A DNA stretch of 64,000 nt, from contig NC_035435.2 in NCBI RefSeq assembly GCF_002127325.2, positions 117,965,464 through 118,029,463 on the forward strand, in the 5' to 3' direction. The position numbers and the translations under genes are program-made. Below the pieces are notes generated by a model. It was not told the origin of the DNA and ran no database searches. It saw only the letters and a program-made list of their open reading frames with translations. This document shows positions 12,440 to 23,439 of the stretch, piece after piece (position 1 is the stretch's first letter; each line of letters starts with the position of its first letter). The DNA comes from Helianthus annuus. Taxonomy: Eukaryota; Streptophyta; Magnoliopsida; Asterales; Asteraceae.

Positions 12440-13640
12440 CAAAAACAAATTGAAAAATGGCTCCTTAGACGGGCTTTTGATAATGAAGAAAAACCGTATC
12501 TGCCTAAGGTACCGAAAAAAGTTATTTGTTCTGAAAAAATATTACCAGTGGGCAGGAAATTATGAAACTGTAAACGGTTGTTTTTTTAATGACTTTTCTA
12601 ATAAGATATCCGGGTGCTATTTTAACTATCTTTTATTAATTATGCAGTATTCATTCCTATCATCATGTGTTGGGGGAGTAGGACGAATTGGAGCACCAAG
12701 TAGAAGAGAAGTTGGTCACTGTACACTAGCAGAACGAGCCCTAAAATATAGTATAGCTGATGATATTACTGAAATTTAATGATGCAGGTTGCTGGCAATG
12801 AAGATAGAGTAACAACATTTCAAATGGATATAAAGGTTATTTATTATGTCTTTCTGTGTTTTCTTGGTTGTCAAGTAATGTGGTGCATGTTGGTAGTTTA
12901 ATATTTGAACATGCCTTTGTACGTTATAGGTAGGTGGAATTATTTTGTCAACAATGAATCAGGCTTTGCTGCAAGCAAAGGAATGATAGTGTTGTCTTGA
13001 AAAGCTACTACAGCTTGAGAAGGAAAAGGGTATATTCGTCTGTTTCATGATTGGTGACATCACATGCCTCTCTTTTATTTTGTTTTTTTTTTAATAATTT
13101 ATTGCCAAGAACACATGAGAGAACCTTGTCTTCATAAAGAAATCAGACATGAAACGGAAAAAATACCCTTTTCAAGGAAACCATTCATGAACCTTACGAA
13201 AATACTTGAGTTTCTTTTAGTATTTATTGCCAATAACACAGGAGAGAACATTGCTGCTGAACTGGGCACCGTTTGAAGTTACTTGCGCAAATTGCAAAAG
13301 ACGAATTTTGTACCGCTTCAAACCCAAGGTGAAGTGCTTGATCACACCATTTTAGGTCATGCGCTTAGCCCAAGGTCTAATTTGAGTTGTTCACAGATCC
13401 ATGGCTGAACAATTTACAACAATGTCATGCAAATGGTTTGCCATCCTCATGGGTCAATAAAAGATTCTTTTTGTTCCACCACCAGCAAGAGATCCAAGAT
13501 TGTTTTTTTGACTTTTGTTTCGTTTACGTATGGATTGACTTAGAAATTGTTGTTTGCTTTACTTATGAATTGATTTTGAAATGGTTGTTTGATATTGTGT
13601 TGGCTGCTTCATTTTGTATTAGTGTTGCAGTTCATTTTAG
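12440..13640 (+). other. Helitron cargo, exon-like pieces of unknown origin
   Basis: Several short open stretches separated by T-rich, intron-like DNA are present (for example [19 protein letters not shown] near 12466-12525, and MNQALLQAKE near 12951). They may be the remaining exons of the captured locus or pieces of other genes. None is long enough to name, and no continuous frame joins them. The rest of the Helitron to 14756 is AT-rich with no gene. Confidence 0.3.
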
Positions 13641-14946
13641 TTAATTAACAGTTAGTATGGAATTACTTTTAAATTTTGATCTTTGTTTGATTTAAAGTTT
13701 GTCTTTATTATTGCCGTTTCATTATGGGACGTTATGATGATTATGGAATTTAGTTACAAAAAATACTTGCATTTTGTTTTTGGTTATTTCTTTATTGACT
13801 GCTAGATCTCGAAAAACATGCTTGAAATATTGTTATCATTGCTATTTAATATAAAGTTAGTCTGTATTATTGACATTTCATATTTAAGTGGGTCAATATG
13901 ATGAACAGGTAGTCTTTATTTATTGCCATTCCATATTTTGTTTCCTACTGTCTAAATGATAATATTTGTAGTCGAGTGGCTTGCACATGGGGATTTTTTA
14001 CCTTTTGTAAAACATTAACATAAGGTTAGTGTTAGATCCCGTAAGTGTTATAAAACTAAAAGTATATTCTTATACTTCTTAGTTCCTAAAGTTAGGCTCT
14101 AATTCTACTACTGATGGCATACCACTGTTGGCTTACCACTCTTATACTTGTACTTTTTTATTTATTATGTACTAATCTTTTTCTTGTTTTATTATACATG
14201 GCCACCAGACGTGTTTTCTTATCCCCCATTCCCCGTTACTAAATTATCACCAATGCTACTAACTCAAAAACTTCAATAAGTACACAAACAATTAGTTACA
14301 TTATATGATACACTTTTGTGAATTAATATATGAAAAAGGAAAATTATCACCGATGCTACTAACTCGAAAACTTTAATAAGCATACTAACTGCATAAAAAC
14401 CTCCTATACCGCTTTATAAAATGCTATAATATTTTTTTTTAAAAACATACTTTTTATTTTTAGCTATGATATATACCCTATAGCAAAACTTCAATTCAGA
14501 TTTTTAATATACTATTTGTTTGCAAACATTTTGATACTGCTTAACCTTGTGTTTTTGTCTTCAAATCGTCCTAATTCTTGTTTAATTTTGCGCTTTGGGT
14601 TCAGTCGTTCAGATATGGATTGCCTGCAGAGAAGTTGTGGATTAGTTATTTTACACTCAATTAAGTAGGCTCAAAACCGAACAGCCCCGTACATAGCCCT
14701 AAACTCACCAACCTAAGTCATATGTTTCCCGCCGCATCGCGCGGGTAAACGACTAGTAAATCTAAATATATATACATAAATAAGTGTTTTGAAATCTTGA
14801 AATTATGAAATATATCTGATAGAAGGGTAGTTAACGATAGTCTGGTCATTATTATTTTGCGCGAGATTATTATTGCTTTTTGGGTAATGTGGTCGTAGTA
14901 TTTTCTTCAATGTTCTACTAATAAGATGTGGTTATATCCATCTATC

Positions 14947-15660
14947 TTTTTTTTTTTTTTTTTTGAGAAACGAGAACTTCAATAAAACGCACCCAAGCTC
15001 GAAAACCGAGCAGGGAACAACACAAAACACCTTACATCAAAACAAAATTACACCAATCTAACCATGAGATATGATTGATCCTCGATCTATGTTTAAACCA
15101 TAAAAATCCCAAAGATTTAACTTCGCTAAAGACGTCGTCCATTTTAGCCTCCTTCGAAGAAAAGATAGCCTTGTTCCAAGCCATCCACAAGCACCAACAC
15201 GAGACAATAATGATGCCTTGGACAACCCTCCTCACCTCGGTTCTGATGTGCCCCGCTTTATGAATCTCTAAAAGGTCTCTAAACGTGAAAGCGAAAATGG
15301 GAGGGATACGACACCACTGACTAATTTTTTGCCATAAGACAGTGGAAAAACCGCACGAAGTAAAGATATGCTCCACCATCTTGACCTCAGATTTGCAAAA
15401 AGTGCACAGCCCATCACCGACCGCAACTCCCCTCTTACCGAGCGCGTCCGAAGTGGGGATTCTGTCCATTTCCGACCTCCAAACGAACAAGGTACACTTA
15501 CTCGGAGTCCATTTACACCGGTCCAAGATGTACCTTCCGTTATCTTCCACCGCACCCAACATCACTTTTTTGACCGACTTAACTGAGAAGGACATATCTT
15601 CTAATAATCCCCAATGAGTAGTAATTGACAAGGACATTTCGTTTGTGAGCAAAAGAGTCG
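14947..15660 (-). pseudogene. 5'-truncated LINE: RT zinc-binding domain and poly(A) tail
   Basis: On the minus strand a 206-codon open frame (15652-15032) encodes the C-terminal zf-RVT domain of plant L1-type LINE ORF2: TPSKCTLFVWRSEMDRIPT, then CTFCKSEVKMVEHIFTSCGFS, then a WCLWMAWNKAIF segment. It is followed by about 65 bases of 3' UTR and an 18-base A tail (plus-strand T run 14947-14964). The endonuclease and reverse transcriptase are missing, as expected of target-primed insertion with 5' truncation. The remaining frame has no internal stop, so the insertion is not ancient. A clear TSD was not found. Confidence 0.85.
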
Positions 15661-15997
15661 TTGTTAGGTATGAAACACAGTTTTATAGTTTTGTATATAG
15701 AATAGTCAGGGGCAAAGTATAGTGGGTGCCCGGGGGCGCACCTGCCCACCCCAATGTTTCGGTTAGAAGTGTATAAGTTTTGATTTTTCATCCGAAAATT
15801 TTAAAAGTATATAGGATCCCCCCCCCCCCCGATTATTTTCCTAAATTGTATATCCTAAATATTTATAAACTTTGTATATAAATGATGGGTAGTTTGGTAA
15901 ATATACACTTTGTTTTATTTGAAACTATTATTATTTGACCTGACTTGAATCAAATAGCCCCCGATTATTTGGAACTATTATTATTTGACTTGGTAAA
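15661..15997. other. Intergenic, with a possible hAT-type end
   Basis: There is no gene. CAGGGGCAAAGTATAGTGGG at about 15707 looks like the terminus of a hAT-type element, and there is a C run at 15819-15830. The partner end was not found, possibly because the LTR element at 15998 inserted within it. Confidence 0.35.
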
Positions 15998-16530
15998 TGT
16001 CGAATCCCCAAATCCCTGAAGTCGTTCTGACGGTTTGGCGGCACTAACCTTAGATTCGGTGAGCTCCGGTTCAGGTTCGTCATCTTGTCGTCCTGGTGAC
16101 GGTTCCTCTTGTGGGGCATCGGATCTTGGGCTGTAGTCACAGGTAGATCTAGTTAGAGGGCCCGAGGGGGTTCACCCCGTGGGCACTCCGACGCTCAAGT
16201 CAGTATCTTGTATGGAGAAGATAGTTATAAGTGCAAGTAAATGTATATTTTATGAGAGGGAGCAGATATTGTATATGAGAAGGAGGAGAAAGAAGTAACC
16301 TTTTTGTGGGGAAAATGTCATCTGCTCCTTCATGGAGAATGGGGTTCTCTTTATATAGTGAGACATTTGGGCCATAGCCCTAATGGGCCTGTCCAATAGT
16401 GGGCTTATCAGGACATGGCCCGCTCCAACTAACTAAACATACCGAGAAAGACACAAGTGGGCTCGAGCCTAGTTACCAATCTAGGGCGATGAGCCCAGAC
16501 GAGGAGCCCAAGTGGGGGTCCTCGTCGTCA
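15998..16530 (-). repeat. LARD 3' LTR (left copy)
   Basis: Begins TGTCGAATCCCCAAATC and ends CTCGTCGTCA. On the minus strand a TATATAAAG box lies at 16350-16357. Just inside it, the minus strand reads GGACTAGGGATGACT, a weak polypurine tract. Confidence 0.88.
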
Positions 16531-16989
16531 AGTCATCCCTAGTCCAAGTCTAATCACTCATGAATGGGCGCAGGACTTGTTCCAGTCCCTGAAAATCTAG
16601 GCGGGTCGATATTCGCCCTTTGACTGTCACCCCTATCTGTCTGGTACATGTAGTCTAAGGCACGTTATGCCAAAGTCATCTGTTTAGTTATCCTTGGGAC
16701 AACTTTGTATTTAGTACTCAAAATAGCAAGGTGACCCCTCAAGTAGGGTAGCACAATACCTTCCTTCAATCTATGCCTCCTTGAAGGCATTTTTTCCAAC
16801 GTACTTGTTTGATAGTGCTTTTTTACAGCGTTTATGCTATTTAGATTGTTTTGCCATGTCCTCCTTGAGGGCATTTCGATTGAGGTACTCGTTCAAGAGT
16901 AGTTTCTTTAAGAGCATTAACTTGGATGTCTTGTTTGCCGTGTTACACTTTCTGTTCGATGCCCCTCGGAGGAGGGTTTTATCATGTTT

Positions 16990-17425
16990 AAGTTGTTAAA
17001 CTTTTTCATGAATTAGCTTTGTAACTTGTTTGGGTTGTTAAAGATTTCTTATGAGTTTGCCTCGTAACGTGTTTGGGTTGTTAAAACTTTGTACAAGTTT
17101 GCTTCGTAACCTGCTTGAGTTGTTAAAGCTTTATACAAGTTTGCTTCTTAACCTGCTTGAGTTGTTAAAGCTTACTTATAAGTTTGCCTCGTAACGTGTT
17201 TGAGTTGTTAAAGCTTTGTACAAGTTTGCTTCGTAACTTGCTTGAGTTGTTAAAGCTTTGTACAAGTTTGCTTCGTAACCTGCTTGAGTTGTTAAAGCTT
17301 TGTACAAGTTTGCTTCGTAACCTGCTTGAGTTGTTAAAGCTTTGTACAAGTTTGCTTCGTAACTCGTTTAAGTTGTTAAAGCTTTTCCTAGGCCCGCTTT
17401 GTAACTTGTTTAAGTTGCTAAAGCT
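16990..17425. repeat. 42-bp minisatellite, about ten copies
   Basis: The unit is TACAAGTTTGCTTCGTAACC followed by TGCTTGAGTTGTTAAAGCTT and TG. The best copies lie at 17217-17390, with degenerate copies on both sides. Because 42 is 14 codons, both strands stay open and give 14-residue repeat peptides; these are not taken as proteins. Confidence 0.85.
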
Positions 17426-17689
17426 TCTGTTGAGCCTGTTGTCCAATGGTGTTTGGGCCACTTGGATTTTCATATGCCTGCTTCGGCGTTTTTTGGACGT
17501 AGTCGACTTAGTCCTAGCCCCACGGCCGGGCTTTGCCTTGTTTTGATTAAGGCGGCATGTCTGTATGCCTATGTACATGTTCATTTTATTGTAAGATCGT
17601 TTAGCACGTCTGCCTAGATGATCATGTTTGACCCGTTAGCAAGGTCCTCAAACCGTTCAGGTTTTTGCTCTTCGAGAAGGGGTGGCATC

Positions 17690-18990
17690 TTCTCCTTTTG
17701 GAGAGGTTTTATGAGGCCTTTAAAAACACTTGTTATGTAAAGGGAAACTTCCTATGTGAGTCCTTGTTAAGGGCTCTTTCCTCCCCTGAGGGGTGTTGTA
17801 ATTCTCTAAAAAATGGGTGCCCATGGAATGTGCAACCCTCTACTATTGGAGAGACTTCTTTAAACGTATGCGACCCCGAGATGGGGCTCCTCTTCTTTGG
17901 AGAGATACTTTCTAAAACACAGACCTGTGGCGGAGATCTTTTCTTTTCAAGGAAAGGATTCTTCAGATTCGAAGTCCCTTGTCAAGGGGGCTCTCCCCCA
18001 CCTTTTTTTTGAATAAGTTGTCCAGGTGCAAAATTTCAAGGAGGATTTTTCTCATATATCAAATCCCAGGGATGTACTTTCCCGTCCTTAGAAGGAACTT
18101 TTACCAATACTTGATCCCGTAGTCGGGTGCACTTTTGTTCGTTGAATAGACTTCTGCAATACTTAATCCCATGGGAGGGGATACCCTCCTTTTCTTGGGA
18201 GAAACTTGTTCCTGTTCGTTGAAGAGACTTACGAGGCCCCTAATCACATAGGGGGGACATCCTCATTTTTTCGGAGGTGGCTCCTCCAAGACTTAATCCT
18301 CAGATATACTAATCACCATCGTGAAACTCCCACTTTAATTACCTCCCACATTTAAGTTTCAAATAATGACACATTGGATCCCTGACTCATTTACTCCCAC
18401 TTTAATTACCTTCCACATTCCTCTTGTATTTTCATTCAATTCAACTTTTGATTAATGACCGAACGGCCCCTGTACTTCCTCATTTCATATTCTTGGAAGG
18501 AGCTTCTTCAAGGCTAAATCTCGAGTGAGGGATATGTTCCTTTCTATTCTTGGAAGGAGTTTCTTTATGATTGGATCGCGCTGGAGGGATGTGTTCCTTC
18601 CTAATCTTGGAAGGGGCTTCTTTAAGACTGGATCCCGCTGGAGGGATATGTTCCTTCCTATTCTTGGAAGGAGTTTCCTCAAGACTTAGTCTTGAGGAAG
18701 GGGTATGTTCCTGTTTACGAAAGGGACTTCTAAAATACTTGATCCCAGATAATGGGATATTCTTCATATTCTTGGATGGAACTTTTCCTGGACGTAGTTC
18801 CATGGAAAGTATACGTTCCTGTTCTTGCAAGCGACTGCTGAGGTACCTTGTCCACAAGAGAAGGGATTTACTTGTTGATGGAAGGGACTTCCGAAATGCT
18901 TTAGTCTTTAGGATAGAATATCACTTTGTTCAAGGAGACCAGGGTTTCTTGAGCACAAAAGACCGTAGAAGGACTTCACTTTCCCCTTAA
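17690..18990. repeat. Degenerate 57-bp repeat block
   Basis: The clearest units are at 18488-18720, each starting CTTGGAAGGAG and ending GGGATATGTTCCTTCCTA, with a 57-bp spacing. Decayed relatives (GGAGAGACTT, CTTTTCTTGGAAG phrases) extend from about 17690 to 18990. A period divisible by three again leaves long open frames on both strands. Confidence 0.7.
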
Positions 18991-20436
18991 AGCGAAGATA
19001 TGCTTATTAAGGTTTCCCTCCTTTTCTTTTTCCATGTAGAATCTTTGTAGATGCTAGCTGATGGGAGGAGCTCATTTCCCCCTAAGGTATAGAGTATAAG
19101 TGTTGGGAACTTATTGTGCGGATTATTTTTCTCCATGGAAGAAACTGAATTAGCGTTTCGCATGAGGGGGTTCTTCCTTCCTTCAAGGAGTGAGTGTCCC
19201 GGTTTATGGATTAATAACGCAGTCCAGGGAGTGTTTCACCTTCTGGCGAGGGGCCAAATATGCAGCCCAGGCTTTCCATTTCTTCAAGTAAAGGATTAGT
19301 GACATAGCCCACTTCGGAGACGAATGATGCAGATACACATCCTTGGCTTTTCCCTGTCTTCAAGCGGATGACGAATGATGCAGCTTACTGATTCTTTTTC
19401 CTTCAGGGAAGGAGCCAAATACACATCCCAGACTTTTCTTTTCTTCCAGTGGAGGAGTTAGTAAGGCAGTTCATGCCCATTCCCCCTCCCTTCCCCCTTT
19501 TTTTGTTGTTGAGATCTTCGAACATGAGAACTTATGGAGGGGCTTAATCCTTTTCGGAGGAGGTAATACAAAAATAAAGATCCTTTCGAGAAGTCTTCAA
19601 TGTAGGACCCAATGGTGTTATACCATGCTAGCTCCCCAGTTCAGTATTGTCAAGCGTAGTTGGTAATACTGAACTTATAAAATAGACTGTCCTTGAGCCC
19701 GTTTGTCTAGACCATCGGTTGTGAATAAAGAATATAGTTACTTTTGATGAGTATCGAAAGTCTTCTAAATCATAACCACTTCTAGTGAGTGATGTCTTTA
19801 TCCGAGACACGATAGCACGCAAGGATATAGCTGATAGATGTATCCGGCAGATTAGCATATGATTCTTTGTTGAATGAAAGTAGCCCGGGGTTAGCAAAAA
19901 CTCTGTCCAATAATATCCACCTAGGCATATCAGTCCCCCAGTTCAATGTCGCGCAAAGGTATTTCTTGCTTTCACCAATGCTGTGTTACTTTTCTTCCTA
20001 ACCGAAGCTATATCCATGTTTAAGGATATTTAAGGTGACCACTATTCTTTAGTATCTTTTCAAAGATCATGCCCTGTTTCTCGGGTGCACATCATCCAGT
20101 CCAATACTAGCCTTGGTCGACCTGTCCCGTAGGTCGTGGCTAACAGCTACTTGTGTTGTTCATGTTCATGCTTCGATATTTGCCACGAAAACACTTTCAA
20201 AGAGGTAAGTCATACCAAAGATCAATTTCTTTATGTGTTAAACACGTATTGTTGTGTGTACAAGTACTTGTGCCTCATGTTTTATTTTTGTAAAGACGTG
20301 TTGCCATCATATCATTAAGGGGGGTAGCCTTCGTATGCTAACAACGTTGTACTGGGAAAAATAAATTTGTGTCTAAAAGTGGCGCACGACGCAAGACCTC
20401 GGAGAAGGACCTTGCATAAGTGTTTTTTGTTAGGAT

Positions 20437-20870
20437 CTAGAAAAGGATCTGGTAGAAAGGCCTTGTGAAAGGGTCTGGGGAAGGACCTTGGCCGAAGGGC
20501 CTGAAGAAGGACCCTGTGAAAAAACCTGATGAATGGGCCAGGGGAAGGGACCCCGCGAAAGGGCCTGAGGAAGGGCCTAGGGAAGGACCGTGACAGAAGG
20601 GCCTGAGGAGGGTTCCGGGGAAGGACCTTGGCTGAAGGGCCTGAGGAAGGTCCTGGGGAAGGAGTCCTGGGGAAGGACCTTGGCCGAAGGGCCTGAGGAA
20701 GGTTCTGGGGAAGGACATTGGCTGAAGGGCCTGAGGAAGGTCCTAGGGAAGGAGTCCTGGGGAAGGACCTTGGCCGAAGGGCCTGAGGAAGGTCCTGGGG
20801 AAGGACCTTGGCCGAAGGGCCTGAGTAAGGGGCCAGGGGAAGAAGCCCCGCGAAAGGACCTGTTGGAAGG
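20437..20870. repeat. G-rich minisatellite (GAAGGGCCTGAGGAAGG units)
   Basis: Units of about 38 bp built from GAAGGGCCTGAGGAAGGTCC and TGGGGAAGGACCTTGGCC recur some ten times, some with an 18-bp insertion GGAGTCCTGGGGAA. It is strongly purine-rich on the plus strand. Open frames on both strands are repeat by-products (Gly/Pro/Glu-rich). Confidence 0.85.
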
Positions 20871-22220
20871 ATCTGGTACTAACAAGATATTATTATTTTC
20901 ATAAGAAAGTCAAAGTAGCTTTCTCTTAATAAGAAAACTTTATCATATTGGTAGGAGTGAAGACATCATTACTCTTTTTCTCTTTTCAAAAGGTAAGGTC
21001 ACATCACCTTGGGAAGACAAGGGTTTAACTTTTTTTCCTTCCTCTTTTTTATTTATCAGACTAGTAAAAGTCATATGAAGGCAAAGTAATTAGTATAGGG
21101 TTTGACCCTAGTTTTACACATGTGCTATGTGATGCAGGAATTGTACTCATAGCTTAGTGGGTGACATACTTCTCTTTTTTTATACATATATAACTAGAAA
21201 AGGTTTGAAAGTTGTCAACACTACTCTTGCTATTAATCTATGGCCTGTACCTGTTTTCAAAAGTCAAAAGGCTTCTGCTCGAGAGGGACAAATTCCTACT
21301 TTCGTGCATTTATGTTTTTTTTTTTAAAGTGTTGTATTAGGTGTTTGTCTCTTTTTCATTATTGTTAAAAATATCCTTTTCACTCCAGACAAAGGGATAG
21401 TATGTTGTAATATTTTAAGAGTTGCAACTTTGCTTTTAGTTATTATGCTTCTTAATTACAAGAGTATGTAACTCTTTTGCTTAGGGTGAAAGATAAAAAA
21501 GAAAGGACAAATCCCATGTGTTTCTGACATGTGCAGTAAAAGTTGGCATGACCACTTTTTATCAACTGACTAATTTTGTTTCGCATAAAATATTTTAAGA
21601 AAATCATGGCTCTAGCATGAGCACATGGTTTAACCGTGCATTAACCATTTGTACCTTCCATACTAAAACTTGTAACTTCACTTTCCAAACAAACAACATT
21701 TTATCAAGCAGCCATCGATGAATTAAAAAGTGAAGGATGTTCAGCCCTTATCAAAATATCCATGCCATAGTCATGCGTTATGTAGTTGCACTTTGTGTAT
21801 GATTGTTTGTACCTTTCATTTCATTTTTTTTAAAGGAAAAGATTATTCACTGACTTTGCTTCCCTTCTAAGCTTTGCTTCGTCTTTATTTTTTTTATTTC
21901 TTTAACCATATAATGTGAAGGTTTTTTAATGTATCTAGATCTGCAGTTTCTTGCAACGAGATTTACGATCTAGCTTTGACTTTAAAAATTATGAGGATAT
22001 GTCATGCTCAAGAGTGTGCTTATACATACACTCCACATACCTTAGTTTTAAGCATAGAAATGTAATCTTCATGTAATTTCATATACTGTTCATATAAGAG
22101 ATATGAGACAAGAAGGCGGAACCTGTTAACCGGGGTTAAGAATGTAGATCTGACCGTCACGGAGAGGGCGGATCTAGCCGTTTGTATGAAGAAACCGAGA
22201 CACGCTTGTGCTCGGTCCCA
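20871..22220. other. LARD internal spacer
   Basis: AT-rich, with no reading frame that looks like protein. It lies where gag would be in an autonomous relative. I see nothing else in it. Confidence 0.6.
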
Positions 22221-22233
22221 CGGATGGCGCCAA
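22221..22233 (-). other. Primer-binding site of LARD
   Basis: The minus strand reads TTGGCGCCATCCG directly after the 5' LTR. TGGCGCC matches the 3' end of plant tRNAs used by Tat/Athila elements (tRNA-Asp has TGGCGCCGTTGCC); the bases after TGGCGCC differ from tRNA-Asp, so the primer may be another tRNA. Confidence 0.7.
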
Positions 22234-22764
22234 TGTCGAATCCCCAAATCCCTGAAGTCGTTCCGAAGGTTTGGCGACACTAACCTTAGATTCGGTGAGC
22301 TCCGGTTCAGGTTCGTCATCTTGTCGTCCTGGTGACGGTTCCTCTTGTGGGGCATCGGGTCTTGGGCTGCAGTCACAGGTAGATCTAGTTAGAGGGCCCG
22401 AGGGGGTTCACCCCGTGGGCACTCCGACGCTCAAGTTAGTATCTTGTATGGAGAAGATAGTTATAAGTGCAAGTAATGTATATTTTATGAGAGGGAGCAG
22501 ATATTGTATATGAGAAGGAGGAGAAAGAAGTAACCTTTTTGTGGGGAAAATGTCATCTGCTCCTTCATGGAGAATGGGGTTCTCTTTATATAGTGAGACA
22601 TTTGGGCCATAGCCCTAATGGGCCTGTCCAAGAGTGGACTTATCAGGACATGGCCCGCTCCAACTAACTAAACATACCGAGAAAGACACAAGTGGGCTCA
22701 AGCCCAATTACCAATCTAGGGCGATGAGCCCAGACGAGGAGCCAAGTGGGGATCCTCGTCGTCA
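22234..22764 (-). repeat. LARD 5' LTR (right copy) with promoter
   Basis: It matches the left LTR end to end except for about a dozen changes and two single-base indels. The minus-strand TATATAAA at 22585-22592 is the likely promoter for the element's transcript. Confidence 0.88.
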
Positions 22765-22796
22765 GTAAATAACCTAAGTATAGTATAAATAATAGG

Positions 22797-23240
22797 GGTA
22801 ACTTTGTAGAATAGTAACCAAGTTTTAAAAGTGTTCCAATTAGGTCACTCAAGTTTCAAAAGTGTTCCAATCAGGTCACTCAACATTCATTCTTCATTAA
22901 AATTAAGGGTCTTTTCATCAATTTCATAGGTAACCGTGGTGATGTGGATTTTTGTTTCTTTTTTCTCTTTTATTTGATGTTAACGTCGAGTGATGACGTG
23001 GATTGTAACTTATTTTTTTAATTTTTAATGTAATTAAATGGTTTTTATTTTTAATAAATATAATTTCATATATTAAAATAATTCGACACCATCATCTTAT
23101 GCTCCATTTTTTTCTTGACACATGGAAAAAAAGACATGGCTCGATTTGAATGTTAAGTTATCTAATTGGAACAAAAACAACACCAGTGACCTAATTAGAA
23201 CACTTTTGAAACTTGGTTACTATTATGTGAAATATTCCCA
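22797..23240. mobile_element. MITE with 50-bp inverted ends
   Basis: The left end GTAACTTTGTAGAATAGTAACCAAGTTTTAAAAGTGTTCCAATTAGG (given in part: AAGTGTTCCAATTAGGTCAC) recurs inverted at 23185-23240 as GTGACCTAATTAGAACACTT. A second tandem copy of the AAAAGTGTTCCAATCAGG phrase lies just inside the left end. There is no coding content. It sits about 200 bp upstream of the ATPase gene start. Confidence 0.65.
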
Positions 23241-23439
23241 AAATAAAAAGCCAATCATAGTGAGTATTATAGAATGCGATGTAAAATGTTAATACAAGGG
23301 GCTATTTTCAACTCCAATTTAAACCTGAGGGATTAGTTGTGTCTGATTAAACACTTCTTTGCAATACCAGAAGCAACAACGGCAAGATCGCAATCACTAC
23401 CACCACCACAGCCGCCATTGAAGGAATCCACATCCTGAA

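Larger units (their letters stand above)
9563..14756 (+). mobile_element. Non-autonomous Helitron with captured gene sequence
   Basis: The left end TCTATACTACTTTATAATAC follows an A. The right end has a GC hairpin (CCCGC, loop, GCGGG at 14728-14745) followed eleven bases on by CTAG at 14753-14756 and then a T. TC at the 5' end, a hairpin, CTRR at the 3' end and insertion between A and T are the defining Helitron signs. There is no Rep/helicase gene, so it depends on another copy. The 5.2-kb interior contains intron-bearing fragments of at least one host gene (TFIIF-alpha at 11698-12346), a promoter-like CT tract and a GC-rich repeat island. Confidence 0.8.
15998..22764 (-). mobile_element. 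Non-autonomous LTR retrotransposon (LARD), Tat-type PBS
   Basis: Two LTRs (533 and 531 bp), TG...CA ends and a 5-bp TSD GTAAA (15993-15997, 22765-22769) define a complete 6.77-kb insertion. The primer-binding site adjoins the right LTR, so the element is transcribed leftward. No gag, protease, RT or integrase is present in the 5.7-kb interior, which is instead built of three minisatellite blocks and AT-rich spacer. The LTRs differ at about 13 positions (roughly 2.4 percent), so it is older than the element at 47289. The 13-base PBS is identical to that of the autonomous Tat-lineage element in this window. Confidence 0.88.

Noticed and set aside
17165..17584. Open frames on both strands with 14-residue repeats
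   Set aside because: By-products of the 42-bp minisatellite in the LARD.
20437..20904. Gly/Pro-rich open frames on both strands
   Set aside because: By-products of the G-rich minisatellite; frames on both strands mirror each other.
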